A DNA stretch of 64,000 bases from Planktothrix agardhii NIES-204 (GCA_003609755.1 AP017991.1:4265001-4329000); one strand, 5' to 3'; positions 28,046 to 38,347 are shown, counted from the stretch's first letter. The notes: a model not told the origin generated them from the letters alone. Made by a program: numbers and translations.

Positions 28046-28942
28046 TTAAAGTAAAAACCCACCAATCATTCCCCCTAATAAAATAAAACCAATTCCCACA
28101 TTATTCCGAAAAATTTTAGCATAAATAGGTTTAGGAAGATCGGGATTTAGCAGTTGATAATATTGCCTAGACCAGAGTATAATAGAAAGGATTAAAGTCA
28201 ACCAATATTCCCAATGTAACTGAAGATTCCAGCCTAAAATTCCCAATAATATTCCCGTCCCTAAAAACAAAATTCCCACGGCATTCGCCGATTGATCTCC
28301 GAAAAAAATAGCACTAGAATTAATACCCAAACGTTGATCATCTTCCCGATCGCTCATGGCATAAACAGTATCAAATCCCAACGTCCATAATACCGTTGCT
28401 CCCCATAAAAACCAAGTAGATGTCTGTAAACTTCCCACGGCCGCCGTCCAACTAATTAATACGGCAAATCCCCAAGCAATTGATAATATTAATTGCGGTA
28501 CAGGAAAGACCCGTTTTGCTAAAGGATAACCAATAATTACCGGAACTGCTGCTACCGATAAACCAAAACTCAAGGGGTTTAAATAAACCGCCAGTCCCGC
28601 CGCACAAGCAAAGGAAATCACCGCGATCACAATAGCGGTTTTTACCGTTAACGCCCGGGAAGCCAGGGGACGGGTACGGGTGCGTTCCACTTCTGGGTCA
28701 ATATCCCTATCCCATAAATCATTCACCACACAGCCCGCCGCACTGGTGGCCAAAGTCCCAAAAACAATAATTAAAATTAAACTTAGGGGCGGTGTGCCAT
28801 GGGTAGCTAGGAAAATTGCCCACAATGCCGGAATCATCAAAATCAGACGTCCGGCGGGTTTATCCCATCGCAATAGCCGAATAATCGTTTGCCAAGTGGG
28901 TTCGGGGGGATTAGATGGGGTCAGCATTGCAGGTTGAATCAA
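28046..28942 (-). CDS. ubiA: 4-hydroxybenzoate polyprenyltransferase (UbiA family)
   Basis: A 298-residue integral membrane prenyltransferase. The first Asp-rich site is NDLWDRDIDPEVERTRTRP near 74-92 and the second is DTVYAMSDREDD near 195-206; both bind the Mg-diphosphate of the prenyl donor. Several hydrophobic helices fill the rest. In cyanobacteria this enzyme attaches a solanesyl chain to 4-hydroxybenzoate for plastoquinone. It is divergent from ppx with 88 bases between starts. An internal Met at residue 6 is an alternative start. Confidence 0.9.
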   Translation of the reverse strand: MIQPAMLTPSNPPEPTWQTIIRLLRWDKPAGRLILMIPALWAIFLATHGTPPLSLILIIVFGTLATSAAGCVVNDLWDRDIDPEVERTRTRPLASRALTVKTAIVIAVISFACAAGLAVYLNPLSFGLSVAAVPVIIGYPLAKRVFPVPQLILSIAWGFAVLISWTAAVGSLQTSTWFLWGATVLWTLGFDTVYAMSDREDDQRLGINSSAIFFGDQSANAVGILFLGTGILLGILGWNLQLHWEYWLTLILSIILWSRQYYQLLNPDLPKPIYAKIFRNNVGIGFILLGGMIGGFLL

Positions 28943-29030
28943 AAAAATTGAATTGAATCTTTACAATATTTTGTAACATAGATCCGCCCACAGTTTAAAA
29001 TTAAAAGCAGTAGATTTTTAGAGACTGATT

Positions 29031-30680
29031 ATGGTCACATCAATGCCTTTGGTGAGAGAATCTGAACCCACAGACGACCGAGATCGAATCCTAGCTGCCA
29101 TTGATTTAGGCACGAATTCTTTACACATGGTTGTGGTGAAAGTTCAACCCCAACTGCCGACATTTACGATTATTGCCCGGGAAAAAGAAACTATTCGTTT
29201 GGGAGATTGTGAGGAAAAAGGCAATCTCAAACCAGATGTAATGGAACGAGCTATTGCTTGTTTAAAACGGTTTCAAGGTGTGGCTAAAACCTTTAACGCT
29301 GAACAAATTGTGGCGGTAGCTACCAGTGCCATTAGAGAAGCGCCCAATGGTCGAGAATTTATTAGCCGAGTCGCCGATGAACTGAACTTAGAAATTAGTT
29401 TAATTTCTGGTCAAGAAGAAGCCCGACGCATCTATTTAGGGGTGCTGTCGGCGATGGAATTAAATAATCAACCCCATATTATTATTGATATTGGTGGCGG
29501 TTCTACGGAACTAATTTTAGGTGATGGTTGGGAACCTCGATTTTTAAGTAGTACAAAAGTCGGTGCTGTTCGATTAAGCAAGGATTTTGTCCATAGTGAT
29601 CCGATTAGTCGCACAGAATTTTTATATTTACAAGCCTATATTCGAGGCACATTAGAACGGGTTGTGGATGAATTATTTTCCCATTTACAACCGGGTGAAA
29701 TTCCTCGTTTAGTCGGAACTTCTGGAACCATTGAAACCTTAGTAGGAATTAAAGCCAGAGAAAAATCAGGCATAGACCCGACTCGTTTAGGTGGCTATGA
29801 ATTAACTTTAGAAGAATTACAGGAATTTGTCAATAGAATTCGCAAATTATCCTATCCAGAAAGATTACAAATACCGGGTATGGCTGACCGTCGGGCGGAG
29901 ATTATTGTCGCCGGAGCTTTGATTTTACAAGAAGCCATGACCTTGTTAAATATTCAGTCTTTAAAAGTCTGTGAACGGAGTCTGAGGGAGGGGTTAGTGG
30001 TAGACTGGATGTTAACCCATGGGTTAATTGATGATCGTCTCCATTATGGCAGTTCTGTTAGAGAAAGAAGTGTTTTAACTATTGCTCAAAAATATCAAGT
30101 TGATTTAGAACATAGTCAACGAGTTGCTACTTTTGCTTTAAGTTTATTTGATCAGACTAAAGGATTATTACATAATTGGGGATTAGCAGAACGGGAGTTA
30201 TTATGGGCGGCGAGTATTCTGCATAATTGTGGATTATATATTAGTCATTCCGCCCACCATAAACATTCCTATTATTTAATTCGCTATGGGGAGTTATTAG
30301 GATTTACGGAAACTGAAATTGATGCGATCGCAAATTTAGCCCGATACCATCGTAAGAGTAGTGCTAAAAAGAAACATGAAGCCTATCAAAATCTACCTCG
30401 AAGGTTTCGACAAGTAATTGACCAATTGCATCCTTTATTAAGGTTGTCAGTCGCCTTAGACCGACGCATGATTGGGGCTATTTCTCAGGTGGTTTGTGAA
30501 TATAAACCCATGACGCGGGAATTTCATTTGAAGTTAAAACCAACCTATGCTAACGATGATTGTGCATTAGAATTGTGGAGCTTGAACTTAAAAAAAGAAG
30601 CCTTTGAAATCAACTATGGATTAAAGTTAGTGGCTAAATTAGAATCTAAAAATAATTCAAACCCCACATTCCCCCAGTAG
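29031..30680 (+). CDS. ppx: Exopolyphosphatase (Ppx/GppA family)
   Basis: A 549-residue protein. AAIDLGTNSLHMVVVKV near 20-36 is the phosphate-1 loop of the ASKHA fold, DIGGGSTELILG near 147-158 is the second phosphate loop, and VGTSGTIET lies in between. The C-terminal 230 residues form the HD-like helical domain (IAQKYQVDLEHSQRVATFAL, ILHNCGLYISHSAHHKHSYY). It releases phosphate from polyphosphate chains and may also act on pppGpp. Confidence 0.92.
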   Translation: MVTSMPLVRESEPTDDRDRILAAIDLGTNSLHMVVVKVQPQLPTFTIIAREKETIRLGDCEEKGNLKPDVMERAIACLKRFQGVAKTFNAEQIVAVATSAIREAPNGREFISRVADELNLEISLISGQEEARRIYLGVLSAMELNNQPHIIIDIGGGSTELILGDGWEPRFLSSTKVGAVRLSKDFVHSDPISRTEFLYLQAYIRGTLERVVDELFSHLQPGEIPRLVGTSGTIETLVGIKAREKSGIDPTRLGGYELTLEELQEFVNRIRKLSYPERLQIPGMADRRAEIIVAGALILQEAMTLLNIQSLKVCERSLREGLVVDWMLTHGLIDDRLHYGSSVRERSVLTIAQKYQVDLEHSQRVATFALSLFDQTKGLLHNWGLAERELLWAASILHNCGLYISHSAHHKHSYYLIRYGELLGFTETEIDAIANLARYHRKSSAKKKHEAYQNLPRRFRQVIDQLHPLLRLSVALDRRMIGAISQVVCEYKPMTREFHLKLKPTYANDDCALELWSLNLKKEAFEINYGLKLVAKLESKNNSNPTFPQ

Positions 30681-30709
30681 AGACGTTGTATACAAAGTCT
30701 CTACTATTC

Positions 30710-33700
30710 TTATTCCCAGGTTTGTAATTCTGCTACCCAGTTATTCCAAAGGGTGATTAACTGTTCTCGACGGGTTTCAAAATTAGCGGCAATCCAGATT
30801 AAAATCACCCCTAAAATAAACACAATTATCCACTTGATAAAGGAATAAATCGAATTTAAAATAATCAGTTGATTCACAATATTAATTAAAAATATTGCGG
30901 TTCCAATATAGAGAAAAGCTCTAATTTTTAATCCCAACCCGACAAAAATTGTAGCTAAACTTAAAATTCCTGCTAGAATTCCAGTTCCTTGGAAATTACC
31001 CAGGGAAGTTCCACATAAAATACCCGTTCCCAAGACTCGCAACCCATGGCGTAAATCTCGATTTTGTTCTAATTTTAAACTCGGTTCAACTTGGGAAAAA
31101 TAGAGCAATGAGCAGGATATGGGGAGAGTAAAAATAAATATATCATCTGTTGAGCCTAGCCAATTATAAAAGGTAAAACTAATTAAGGTTAAACTTAGGT
31201 AAGTTAACCGAATATTTTGGGTAAATTTTGCTAAAATAATATAAAATAGACTTCCAAAGATGGCTGATAAATACCAAGTTAACTGTTGTTCTGGTTGCAA
31301 AATAAAATGGGAACTAATAACGGTAATTACAGGGAGAATAATTGCTGCTCTTTTCCAAGGTCTAACTGGCCAGCCCCAAATATTCCAAGGAAGAATATAA
31401 AAGAAATAAGATAAAATTGAGACTAACGACCCCGACCAGGGAATCAAAAAGTTACTTATATCTAGTAAGTTTTGTAAATAAATTACTAAACCTGTTGTTT
31501 GGATTAAACCAACATAAACCCAAGTTTCTGCTGTGTATAAATATGAATTATAACGACCTTGGAATAGGGCATAACGAATTAATAATAAACTGGTTCCAAT
31601 CGTTAAGAGAAGTTGAGAGTTAATAGGACTTGAAATCACTAAACCTAATAATATACTACTGATAAACCAATGTAGATGGGCAATAATTGTAATCTCAGGT
31701 TCAGGAATCTGTAAATAAGCTATTAACCAAGGACTAAGAATTCGGTAGCCATACATTAAGCTAGTTCCTAATGTGGCAAAAGCAATCCATTGTTCTGTTA
31801 AAGGTTGGGCATTAATTTGATATAATAATATTTCATAGGTAGAAACAGAAATCCCCATCAGTCCTAAATAAACTAGAGGTTTAGCTTCAATATTTCTTCT
31901 GCCAATCCCAATTAAAATTAAGGCGAATGCTAAAGAGATTAATCCCGTCCAGTTAGCGGAGGTTTGAACTCGAAAAATAATAGCTAAAATCCCATAAATA
32001 ATTGGAATAATTTGCCAAGGATTAGGCAATTTTTCAATTTGATAATGACGTTGCCACCAATCCCCGAATAGTTGGGTCGTTAGTCCTAAAATAATATTAG
32101 CAACGGCGAAACTAACTAAAGATTGATTGCTAGAAATCAATCTTTCAATAATAAGTAATTCTATCGCCCAAGCTAAACTATATAATATCCAAGGAGAGAA
32201 TCCAGACTTAGCTATTTTCCGAGGGTTTGCTAAATCAAATCCTCGAAAACTTAGGGCTGCAATTAAAATAATTAGGGTAGAAATTAGGGTAAAATCTCTG
32301 GGGATTTTATACAATAAAACCCCAAATGAATTAAGGGTTATAATTGATAGTTCAAATCCTAACAAAGTAATAGCCCAACCATCAAATGCTCGTTGATAAA
32401 GTCTAACAATATTGGATTCAGTCACACCGTAACGGAATAACATAAAACGTAATACCCATAATCCTGCGATAGTTAAACTTAAAAATATTAACCATCCTTC
32501 CACTGTAACTAAATCCTTGACGGATAGGAATAAAAAAGCTAATCCTAAACCTACGGTAAAAACCGATGAAAATAGGGTTTTAATGATTTGAGTATTAACA
32601 ACCATAAATACTGTTGTTAAGCCTAAACTCCATAAATTAATTTGAGGATTGAATAGGTTTAAAACCTGAACTAAACCACAGGCTATTATACTAATAATAA
32701 CCGCTTTTTTTTGTTGAGATTCTCTGGTTTGTGTAGCCACATAAGTTAATCCTAGGGGTGTGATTAACCAAGCCATTATCGAGGAATGGGGCGTGGAAAA
32801 TTCAAAGTTAGTCAAAAATAAAATATAACTGATTCCTGATAATAATATTCCCAGGTCTAAGGCATCTTTACGGATAATATTTGCCCCCGGACTATTGACC
32901 GTAAATAATAGAAATTCACCTACCATTAAGATTAATAAAATAATTGCCCAATCGTCTAGGGCTAAGTTAGGAAATTGCCAGTAAACCAGATTAGCAAAGG
33001 TGACTAACCCTAAAATATGGGTTGCCAAAACGACGATAGGTTTTAGGGGTTGACGACGACTGATAACAACTGCTAAAGTAATAGTTGAAGCTAATAGATT
33101 TAGCGATCGCAATGCCGGATTTGATAGAGACAAACAGGTTAAAAACGTAGCAAATAGTAAACTCAGAAAATCTCCAAAATGGGCTACCTTTCGTTGTGGA
33201 CGGTGATAAATCCAATCGGTTATAACCACCATAAAAATCAAATAGGGAAACCATGTTAAACTCAGTAATGCCCAAGGAGAATCCTGAGAACTGGATATTT
33301 CTACCCCTACATTAATGGCAGTTTTCCTTAATTCTGGCGGAATTAAACGACCGACTAAAGCCACCATTGATAACCCAAAACCAAATATTGCCGCCAAATC
33401 TCGCTCTCGCCAATATTTTAATAAATGGTGACTGAAAATCCCGATACCAATTCCACTAACTAAAAATGCCTGCCAAGGTTGGATATAAACAGTTACTAAC
33501 CAACCGAATAATAAAATAAAATAGCTAGAACGATGTAAAATTAATGAGGAAGAAATATAGAGAAATCCGGCAAAAATTCCCAAAGCTAATCCCAGTTGAC
33601 TAATATCAACATTGACGACAAAAATCGCCCGACCGAAAAGCAGAGTTAAAAGATAAATAACAACAATTTTAAAATCAATTCTTGGGCTAGAAGTAGAAGA

Positions 33701-34483
33701 AGTCGGGGGAGGGTTGACAATGGTTAAAAATACCGTAATCATGATGCCCAAATAAATCGCAATTACGGGAAAACCGGGAATTTGCCATCCCCAGTTTAAA
33801 TAACTTAATCCTAAATGATTGAATAGAGAACGGCGTTGGAATTGTCCTTGATTTCGATATAAAGTTACAGTTAAAATAGTTAGGGCTAGGGCAGCAATAG
33901 CAATAGTCAATAAACCCAAGGAATCTGACCACAACTTTAACCCATCCATTGCCCAAAAATTCAGAGGAATTAATAATAAAGTGACTAATTTTAAGGCTTC
34001 GGAAGTTACAGGGAAACGGGACTGTTGACTTCCCCATAAACTCGCTCCCCAAAAAGCAAAAGTATAGGCAAATAAAATTAAATATTGTCCAGTGGCGGGA
34101 AATTTTTCCCACTGACTTGCAGCCAAAACTCCAGAGGAAATAATAACTAAAAATAAGCCTAAAAACAATAGCCAGCGAACACTCAACTCAGCTTTTAATG
34201 ATTCGACTAAATTAGTGGCAAAATTAGGCAATTGAAAAGCAGGTTGAGGGGATGTAGAAACAACAAGCTTTGGAGTTATTTTTTCTGCCAAAACCCGTTG
34301 ATTATTCCCAGAATTAACCGTCTTTTTGGGTAGAGGGTCACTCAAATAAAGTTCACCAATTTGACGAACTTGTGCATCGGATAATAAACCCAAATTCAAC
34401 CAAACTTCTAACCCCTCCAATAACCGGGGATTGCTGCTATCCGCCTGAATTAAAATGCGAATTAAAGGTTTAGACATGGGCAA
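30710..34483 (-). CDS. Very large polytopic membrane protein of unknown function (1257 aa)
   Basis: The first about 90 residues are soluble (LRILIQADSSNPRLLEGLEV-like start, then a Pro/Ser-rich stretch). From about residue 100 to near the end the chain is almost continuous hydrophobic segments, probably 30 or more helices. Its closest feel is the DUF2157-type family (N-terminal soluble domain plus many helices). The C-terminus (ETRREQLITLWNNWVAELQT) is a short cytosolic helix. No transport or enzyme motif is visible. The start may be the second Met at 34477. It stands alone between ppx (convergent) and a Uma2 gene (divergent). Confidence 0.75.
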   Translation of the reverse strand: MPMSKPLIRILIQADSSNPRLLEGLEVWLNLGLLSDAQVRQIGELYLSDPLPKKTVNSGNNQRVLAEKITPKLVVSTSPQPAFQLPNFATNLVESLKAELSVRWLLFLGLFLVIISSGVLAASQWEKFPATGQYLILFAYTFAFWGASLWGSQQSRFPVTSEALKLVTLLLIPLNFWAMDGLKLWSDSLGLLTIAIAALALTILTVTLYRNQGQFQRRSLFNHLGLSYLNWGWQIPGFPVIAIYLGIMITVFLTIVNPPPTSSTSSPRIDFKIVVIYLLTLLFGRAIFVVNVDISQLGLALGIFAGFLYISSSLILHRSSYFILLFGWLVTVYIQPWQAFLVSGIGIGIFSHHLLKYWRERDLAAIFGFGLSMVALVGRLIPPELRKTAINVGVEISSSQDSPWALLSLTWFPYLIFMVVITDWIYHRPQRKVAHFGDFLSLLFATFLTCLSLSNPALRSLNLLASTITLAVVISRRQPLKPIVVLATHILGLVTFANLVYWQFPNLALDDWAIILLILMVGEFLLFTVNSPGANIIRKDALDLGILLSGISYILFLTNFEFSTPHSSIMAWLITPLGLTYVATQTRESQQKKAVIISIIACGLVQVLNLFNPQINLWSLGLTTVFMVVNTQIIKTLFSSVFTVGLGLAFLFLSVKDLVTVEGWLIFLSLTIAGLWVLRFMLFRYGVTESNIVRLYQRAFDGWAITLLGFELSIITLNSFGVLLYKIPRDFTLISTLIILIAALSFRGFDLANPRKIAKSGFSPWILYSLAWAIELLIIERLISSNQSLVSFAVANIILGLTTQLFGDWWQRHYQIEKLPNPWQIIPIIYGILAIIFRVQTSANWTGLISLAFALILIGIGRRNIEAKPLVYLGLMGISVSTYEILLYQINAQPLTEQWIAFATLGTSLMYGYRILSPWLIAYLQIPEPEITIIAHLHWFISSILLGLVISSPINSQLLLTIGTSLLLIRYALFQGRYNSYLYTAETWVYVGLIQTTGLVIYLQNLLDISNFLIPWSGSLVSILSYFFYILPWNIWGWPVRPWKRAAIILPVITVISSHFILQPEQQLTWYLSAIFGSLFYIILAKFTQNIRLTYLSLTLISFTFYNWLGSTDDIFIFTLPISCSLLYFSQVEPSLKLEQNRDLRHGLRVLGTGILCGTSLGNFQGTGILAGILSLATIFVGLGLKIRAFLYIGTAIFLINIVNQLIILNSIYSFIKWIIVFILGVILIWIAANFETRREQLITLWNNWVAELQTWE

Positions 34484-34596
34484 AACCGGGTGTAGGGTAT
34501 GGGAAAGAAAACCGGGTAGACTTTAATTTAAGCTATTTTTGTATTTTAAAGTATTTATTATGATATACTAAATTATAGGTATTGATTTAGTCTGCT

Positions 34597-35337
34597 ATGT
34601 ACCAAACTAATCCCCCACGTTCCCCGAAAGAAGTCCTACCGACGATGTATGACCTGAAAAGTGAAGACCCGGAGGAACCCGGTTTGCCAGACGAATTCCA
34701 TGATTTACAACCCGAATTGTTGAGAATAACTTTCCGTCCGCCGAGTTATTCCCCCGACTCGGTTTTTGTTGCTAGTGACCTGAATTTGTATTACGACCCT
34801 CGCCATTTTAACTGGTATAAACGTCCCGATTGGTTTGCCGTAATTGGGGTTTCTCGGTTGTATGAACAACGGGATTTACGATTAAGTTATGTAACTTGGC
34901 AAGAAGGAGTAAATCCCTTTGTTATTGTTGAATTATTATCCCCAGGAACAGAAGCGGAAGATTTAGGTCAAACCCTACGGGAAATTAATCAACCTCCGAC
35001 GAAATGGGAAGTCTATGAACAGGTTTTACGCATTCCTTATTATGTGGTTTTTAGCCCCTATACGAATCAACTGCGGGTGTTTCAAAATAGTGCTAGTCGT
35101 TATCATGAATTAACGGTTTCAGACTCCCGAATTTGGATGCCGGAATTAGAATTAGGTTTAGGATTATGGCAGGGATGTTATCAAGAAATTACCGGATGTT
35201 GGTTACGTTGGTATGATCAAAATCAGAACTGGATACCGACACCTACAGAACAAATAGAACAGGAACGGCAAAAAGTTGAACAATTAGAAGCTATATTGCA
35301 GCGTTATCGAGAACAATATGGCGATTTGCCCGAATAA
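34597..35337 (+). CDS. Uma2 family (DUF820) protein with C-terminal coiled coil
   Basis: A 246-residue protein. SDLNLYYDPRHFNWYKRPDW contains the Uma2 Pro-Asp, and FVIVELLSPGTEAEDLG supplies the Glu of the nuclease-like site. After about residue 210 comes a Glu/Gln-rich helix (EQIEQERQKVEQLEAILQRY), a frequent cyanobacterial addition. It is more distant from the Uma2 genes at 19909 and 52815 than they are from each other. Role unknown. Confidence 0.8.
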   Translation: MYQTNPPRSPKEVLPTMYDLKSEDPEEPGLPDEFHDLQPELLRITFRPPSYSPDSVFVASDLNLYYDPRHFNWYKRPDWFAVIGVSRLYEQRDLRLSYVTWQEGVNPFVIVELLSPGTEAEDLGQTLREINQPPTKWEVYEQVLRIPYYVVFSPYTNQLRVFQNSASRYHELTVSDSRIWMPELELGLGLWQGCYQEITGCWLRWYDQNQNWIPTPTEQIEQERQKVEQLEAILQRYREQYGDLPE

Positions 35338-35456
35338 TTACGAATTACGAATTATGAATTACGAATGAGTAAGCTATCAGTAATCAGTTAATTTATTAAC
35401 AGTGAATGATTAACTCTTACACTGATAACTGATAACTGATAACTGATAACTGATGG
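35338..35456. repeat. Short tandem repeats (ATTACGA and CTGATAA heptamers)
   Basis: ATTACGAATTACGAATTATG repeats follow the Uma2 stop, then at least four CTGATAA heptamers run at about 35418-35453. Similar heptamer tracts lie at 12210, 56700 and 60226. Confidence 0.7.
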
Positions 35457-35477
35457 TTTGGGTTTGACGAATCAATA

Positions 35478-35567
35478 TCAGAATCCGTTACGCGCCCAAA
35501 CAACCATTGAAATTGAAAACGTAAATAGCACTAACAGCGAAACCCAGCCCAATGACACAATATCCAT
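35478..35567 (-). CDS. petN: Cytochrome b6-f complex subunit 8 (PetN)
   Basis: A 29-residue single-helix protein starting [20 protein letters not shown] and ending VVWARNGF. This is the conserved PetN sequence (DI-LGW-SLLV-FT-SI-MVVW-RNG). PetN is essential for assembly and stability of the cytochrome b6f complex in the thylakoid membrane. The gene is easily missed because of its length. It is divergent from the membrane-protein gene at 35635, and no clear Shine-Dalgarno is visible. Confidence 0.94.
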   Translation of the reverse strand: MDIVSLGWVSLLVLFTFSISMVVWARNGF

Positions 35568-35634
35568 AGTGATGTATAAAAAAACGTTGCAAAATAACTC
35601 TACCCTAGATCATAACTTGAAATGACGCGATCGC

Positions 35635-36057
35635 ATGAACCCTAACTCCTCCTCAAATTTTACGGCTACCGAACGGTTAGAATCCCTAAAGGGCGGTCTT
35701 CTGGCAGGTTTCTCTGTAGGACTCAGCCATCTTGTCCTGAGTGGTGTCAACCTGTGGCTTTGGGACGCCCCCGTTAATTTTCTATTTTCGACCCCCCTAG
35801 CTGGGTTTAGCGGGTTTTTATTTGGAGTCACCTATCGCTATATTATTCGCCGGGACGATAATCCCCAGTTAAAATTGGGGGGGATTTTTGCCTTTGGACT
35901 GGTACGCGCCCTCGCGGGAATGGAAATTCAACTTAATACCCCAACCTCCCTCGAACAAATAGCCCGGTTTGGGGGAGAAAGTTTATTATTATTTGGAATA
36001 GCCGGATTGATTTTAGATATAGCCTTACAAAAAGCTTGGGTTAAACCTTTTAATTAA
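35635..36057 (+). CDS. Conserved cyanobacterial membrane protein (140 aa)
   Basis: A 140-residue protein with hydrophobic segments at about 20-44, 50-68 and 118-132, glycine-rich (GGLLAGFSVGLSHLVLSG, PLAGFSGFLFGVTYRYIIRR). It starts next to petN on the opposite strand; the short intergenic region carries a HIP1-like GCGATCGC just before the ATG (35628-35635). No function can be assigned; pairing with petN is a context hint only. Confidence 0.7.
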   Translation: MNPNSSSNFTATERLESLKGGLLAGFSVGLSHLVLSGVNLWLWDAPVNFLFSTPLAGFSGFLFGVTYRYIIRRDDNPQLKLGGIFAFGLVRALAGMEIQLNTPTSLEQIARFGGESLLLFGIAGLILDIALQKAWVKPFN

Positions 36058-36059
36058 TC

Positions 36060-36956
36060 TTAAACCAAAATTCCCTCTGCAACTTTAATCACATTTCCCC
36101 CGACTTCCACTTGAATTAAATCTCCTATTTTTTCAGCTTTTAACAAAAGTAAAGAAGGACGATTAATTTCATATCCTTGTTCTACCCTAATATTAACTTG
36201 ATCGGAACCAAAGTAACGATAGTGTGACAAATATCCAGCCAAACAACCATTAGCACTTCCAGTTGCCGGGTCTTCCGTAATTCCTAAAGCGGGTGCGAAC
36301 ATTCTAGCACATAACTGATTTTCGGGATGATGGGTTTCAGGACAAAATATAAAAATTTCCTTAGCCATTGTTCTTTTAATTAACTCAGTATAATATTCCA
36401 AATTAACCTTAGCTTTTCTTAATGCAGATTGAGTTTTTAAGGGTACAATAATAAACGGAATCCCCGTAGAAACCTCTTGAATCGGATAATCAGGATCAAA
36501 ATCAGAGAGTTCTAAATTAAGAACAGGCGCTAATAGTTTATGATCATAAATATGAGTAAATTCGGGAGAATTTTGTCGCATCCAGAGTATTTTTTTTCCT
36601 GATTCTTCAGGTTTCCAATTCACCGGAATTTGACCCACAGCTAAATTTAAAATCACCTGAATAACATCAGTTTTAATTATTTCCTCAGAAATTATATAAG
36701 CAGTTCCCAAGGTAGGATGACCCGCAAAAGGTAATTCCCGTTTAGGGGTAAAAATTCGCACGGGATAACCGCCATTATCCGGTTCAGAATCACAAATAAA
36801 TGTGGTTTCTGAATAGTTCATTTCTTGGGCAATTTTGAGCATTTCTTCATCGGATAACGACTCAACTCCGTCACCCCAAATTACCGCTAATTGATTTCCA
36901 GTATATTTGATTTCCGCAAAAACATCAACAATGGAGAATTTTATAGAATCTATCAT
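36060..36956 (-). CDS. PhzF family protein (isomerase/epimerase fold)
   Basis: A 298-residue protein with a PhzF start (FSIVDVFAEIKYTGNQLAVI), the conserved Glu in NYSETTFI near 49, FTPKRELPFAGHPTLGTAYI near 69-88, and the C-terminal ITEDPATGSANGCLAGYL. PhzF of phenazine synthesis is an isomerase with a diaminopimelate-epimerase-like fold. No phenazine genes are nearby, so this is a homologue of unknown substrate. It is convergent with the 35635 gene, two bases apart. Confidence 0.88.
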   Translation of the reverse strand: MIDSIKFSIVDVFAEIKYTGNQLAVIWGDGVESLSDEEMLKIAQEMNYSETTFICDSEPDNGGYPVRIFTPKRELPFAGHPTLGTAYIISEEIIKTDVIQVILNLAVGQIPVNWKPEESGKKILWMRQNSPEFTHIYDHKLLAPVLNLELSDFDPDYPIQEVSTGIPFIIVPLKTQSALRKAKVNLEYYTELIKRTMAKEIFIFCPETHHPENQLCARMFAPALGITEDPATGSANGCLAGYLSHYRYFGSDQVNIRVEQGYEINRPSLLLLKAEKIGDLIQVEVGGNVIKVAEGILV

Positions 36957-37003
36957 TTTTGTTACAAAGTTTAATCTTAATTTTTTTTACTGTTAACGGG
37001 GAT

Positions 37004-37027
37004 GGGCGAGAAAACCTCGCCCCTACA
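37004..37027. repeat. Short inverted repeat of the CGCCCCTACA family
   Basis: GGGCGAG (37004-37010) pairs with CTCGCCC (37016-37022) over a 5-base loop and is followed by CTACAG. It lies 3' of the sugar-binding protein gene. Confidence 0.6.
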
Positions 37028-37039
37028 GTTGATCACTGA

Positions 37040-38347
37040 TTATCTTTCATTCCAACTTTTTTCCGCATCTGCGATCGCTTGATCAACAGTTTTTTGATTC
37101 AACATTGCAGCTTGTAGATTATCATAAATAATTTTTTGCAACTGTTTAATATCTTTTTTAGGGGGAATCAAAACCTGAGCATTTTTGAGTTCTTGTGCAC
37201 TAATTAAACGGGCTTGATCTGCCACGGTTGAATTAGCAGGAAGGGTGGTAAAATGACTATCTTTAAGAGCTTCTTGAATTGAAGGTAAAACATTAGCAGC
37301 TTTCGCAAATGCCAGTTGATTTGTACTATTAGTTACAAACAAAGCAAACTTTAAAGATTGTTCAGGAACATCCGTAGATCTGGGCATGACTAAATTCATT
37401 ACCGCCACCGTAGTTTTCCTCTTATCTCCAGTAATTTGAGGCGCGGGAACAGACACTTGAGCTACCGTGGGGGCATTTTGACTAATAGCTTTTAAAAACT
37501 GTGGCCCCGAAGCTAATAAAGCTATTTCTCCCGCCTGATATAATTCAATTGCTCGGCGATGTCCTTGGGTCAAAACCTCTTTAGGAAGTAAATCTTTTTG
37601 ATATAAACTAACCCAATATTCAAAAGCAGCTTTACCTTCAGGAGTATTAAAAGCCGCCTTGCCATTTTTATCCAGTAATACCACACCCATCTGTACCAAA
37701 GATTGTAAAACCTGGGCAGAATCTTCCGGCACAAAAGACATGAAAAACGCATATTTTCCCGTTTTTTCCTTGACTTTTTCTGCGACTTGTGCTAATTCTG
37801 TATAGGTTTTGGGCGGTTGATTTATTCCCGCTTGTTGGAGTAATTGTTGGTTATAAATAGTAATTTGAGTGGTTAAATACCAAGGAATCCCAAAGGTAAC
37901 AGTTTCGCATTTATCGTTCGGACAAACTTCTATTTTATTCGCTTGCCAAATATTGGGTAAATATTGAGCTTGAACCGTTTCAGGAACCATTTCATTGAGA
38001 TTTAACCAAGCATTTCGTCCTGCTAATAAAGCCGCAAAATCAGGATTTAAGTTAATCACATCGGCGGCAGTTTTAGCCGCAACCGCAGCTAATACTTTAC
38101 TTTCCATCGCCGACCAAGGAATATCAACCCACTTCACTTTTAACCCTGGATTTTCGGTTTCAAAATTGGCAATGAGTTGATTAAAATAATCCGTAAATTG
38201 TGGTTGGAGTTGCATTGTCCAAAATTCAATTTCTTGCTTCCCGTTTTGAGAGGTTGGGGAAGAGGTGGAGCAACTGACACCCCAGCTTAAAAATAAACCC
38301 AAAACGAATAACAAACCCAACCGTTTCCAAAATTTTAATTGTTTCAT
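37040..38347 (-). CDS. Sugar ABC transporter substrate-binding lipoprotein (family 1)
   Basis: A 435-residue protein with a lipoprotein signal: KQLKFWKRLGLLFVLGLFLS then WGVSC, so C27 would be lipidated. The mature part EIEFWTMQLQPQFTDYFNQL, VKWVDIPW and DVINLNPDFAALLAGRNAWL is typical of family 1 extracellular solute-binding proteins that capture sugars or compatible solutes such as glucosylglycerol. No permease or ATPase gene is adjacent, so the ligand is unknown. The N-terminus and lipobox fix the start. Confidence 0.87.
   Translation of the reverse strand: MKQLKFWKRLGLLFVLGLFLSWGVSCSTSSPTSQNGKQEIEFWTMQLQPQFTDYFNQLIANFETENPGLKVKWVDIPWSAMESKVLAAVAAKTAADVINLNPDFAALLAGRNAWLNLNEMVPETVQAQYLPNIWQANKIEVCPNDKCETVTFGIPWYLTTQITIYNQQLLQQAGINQPPKTYTELAQVAEKVKEKTGKYAFFMSFVPEDSAQVLQSLVQMGVVLLDKNGKAAFNTPEGKAAFEYWVSLYQKDLLPKEVLTQGHRRAIELYQAGEIALLASGPQFLKAISQNAPTVAQVSVPAPQITGDKRKTTVAVMNLVMPRSTDVPEQSLKFALFVTNSTNQLAFAKAANVLPSIQEALKDSHFTTLPANSTVADQARLISAQELKNAQVLIPPKKDIKQLQKIIYDNLQAAMLNQKTVDQAIADAEKSWNER

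Noticed and set aside
36060-36956. Phenazine biosynthesis cluster
   Set aside because: Only a PhzF-fold protein is present; no other phenazine gene lies nearby.
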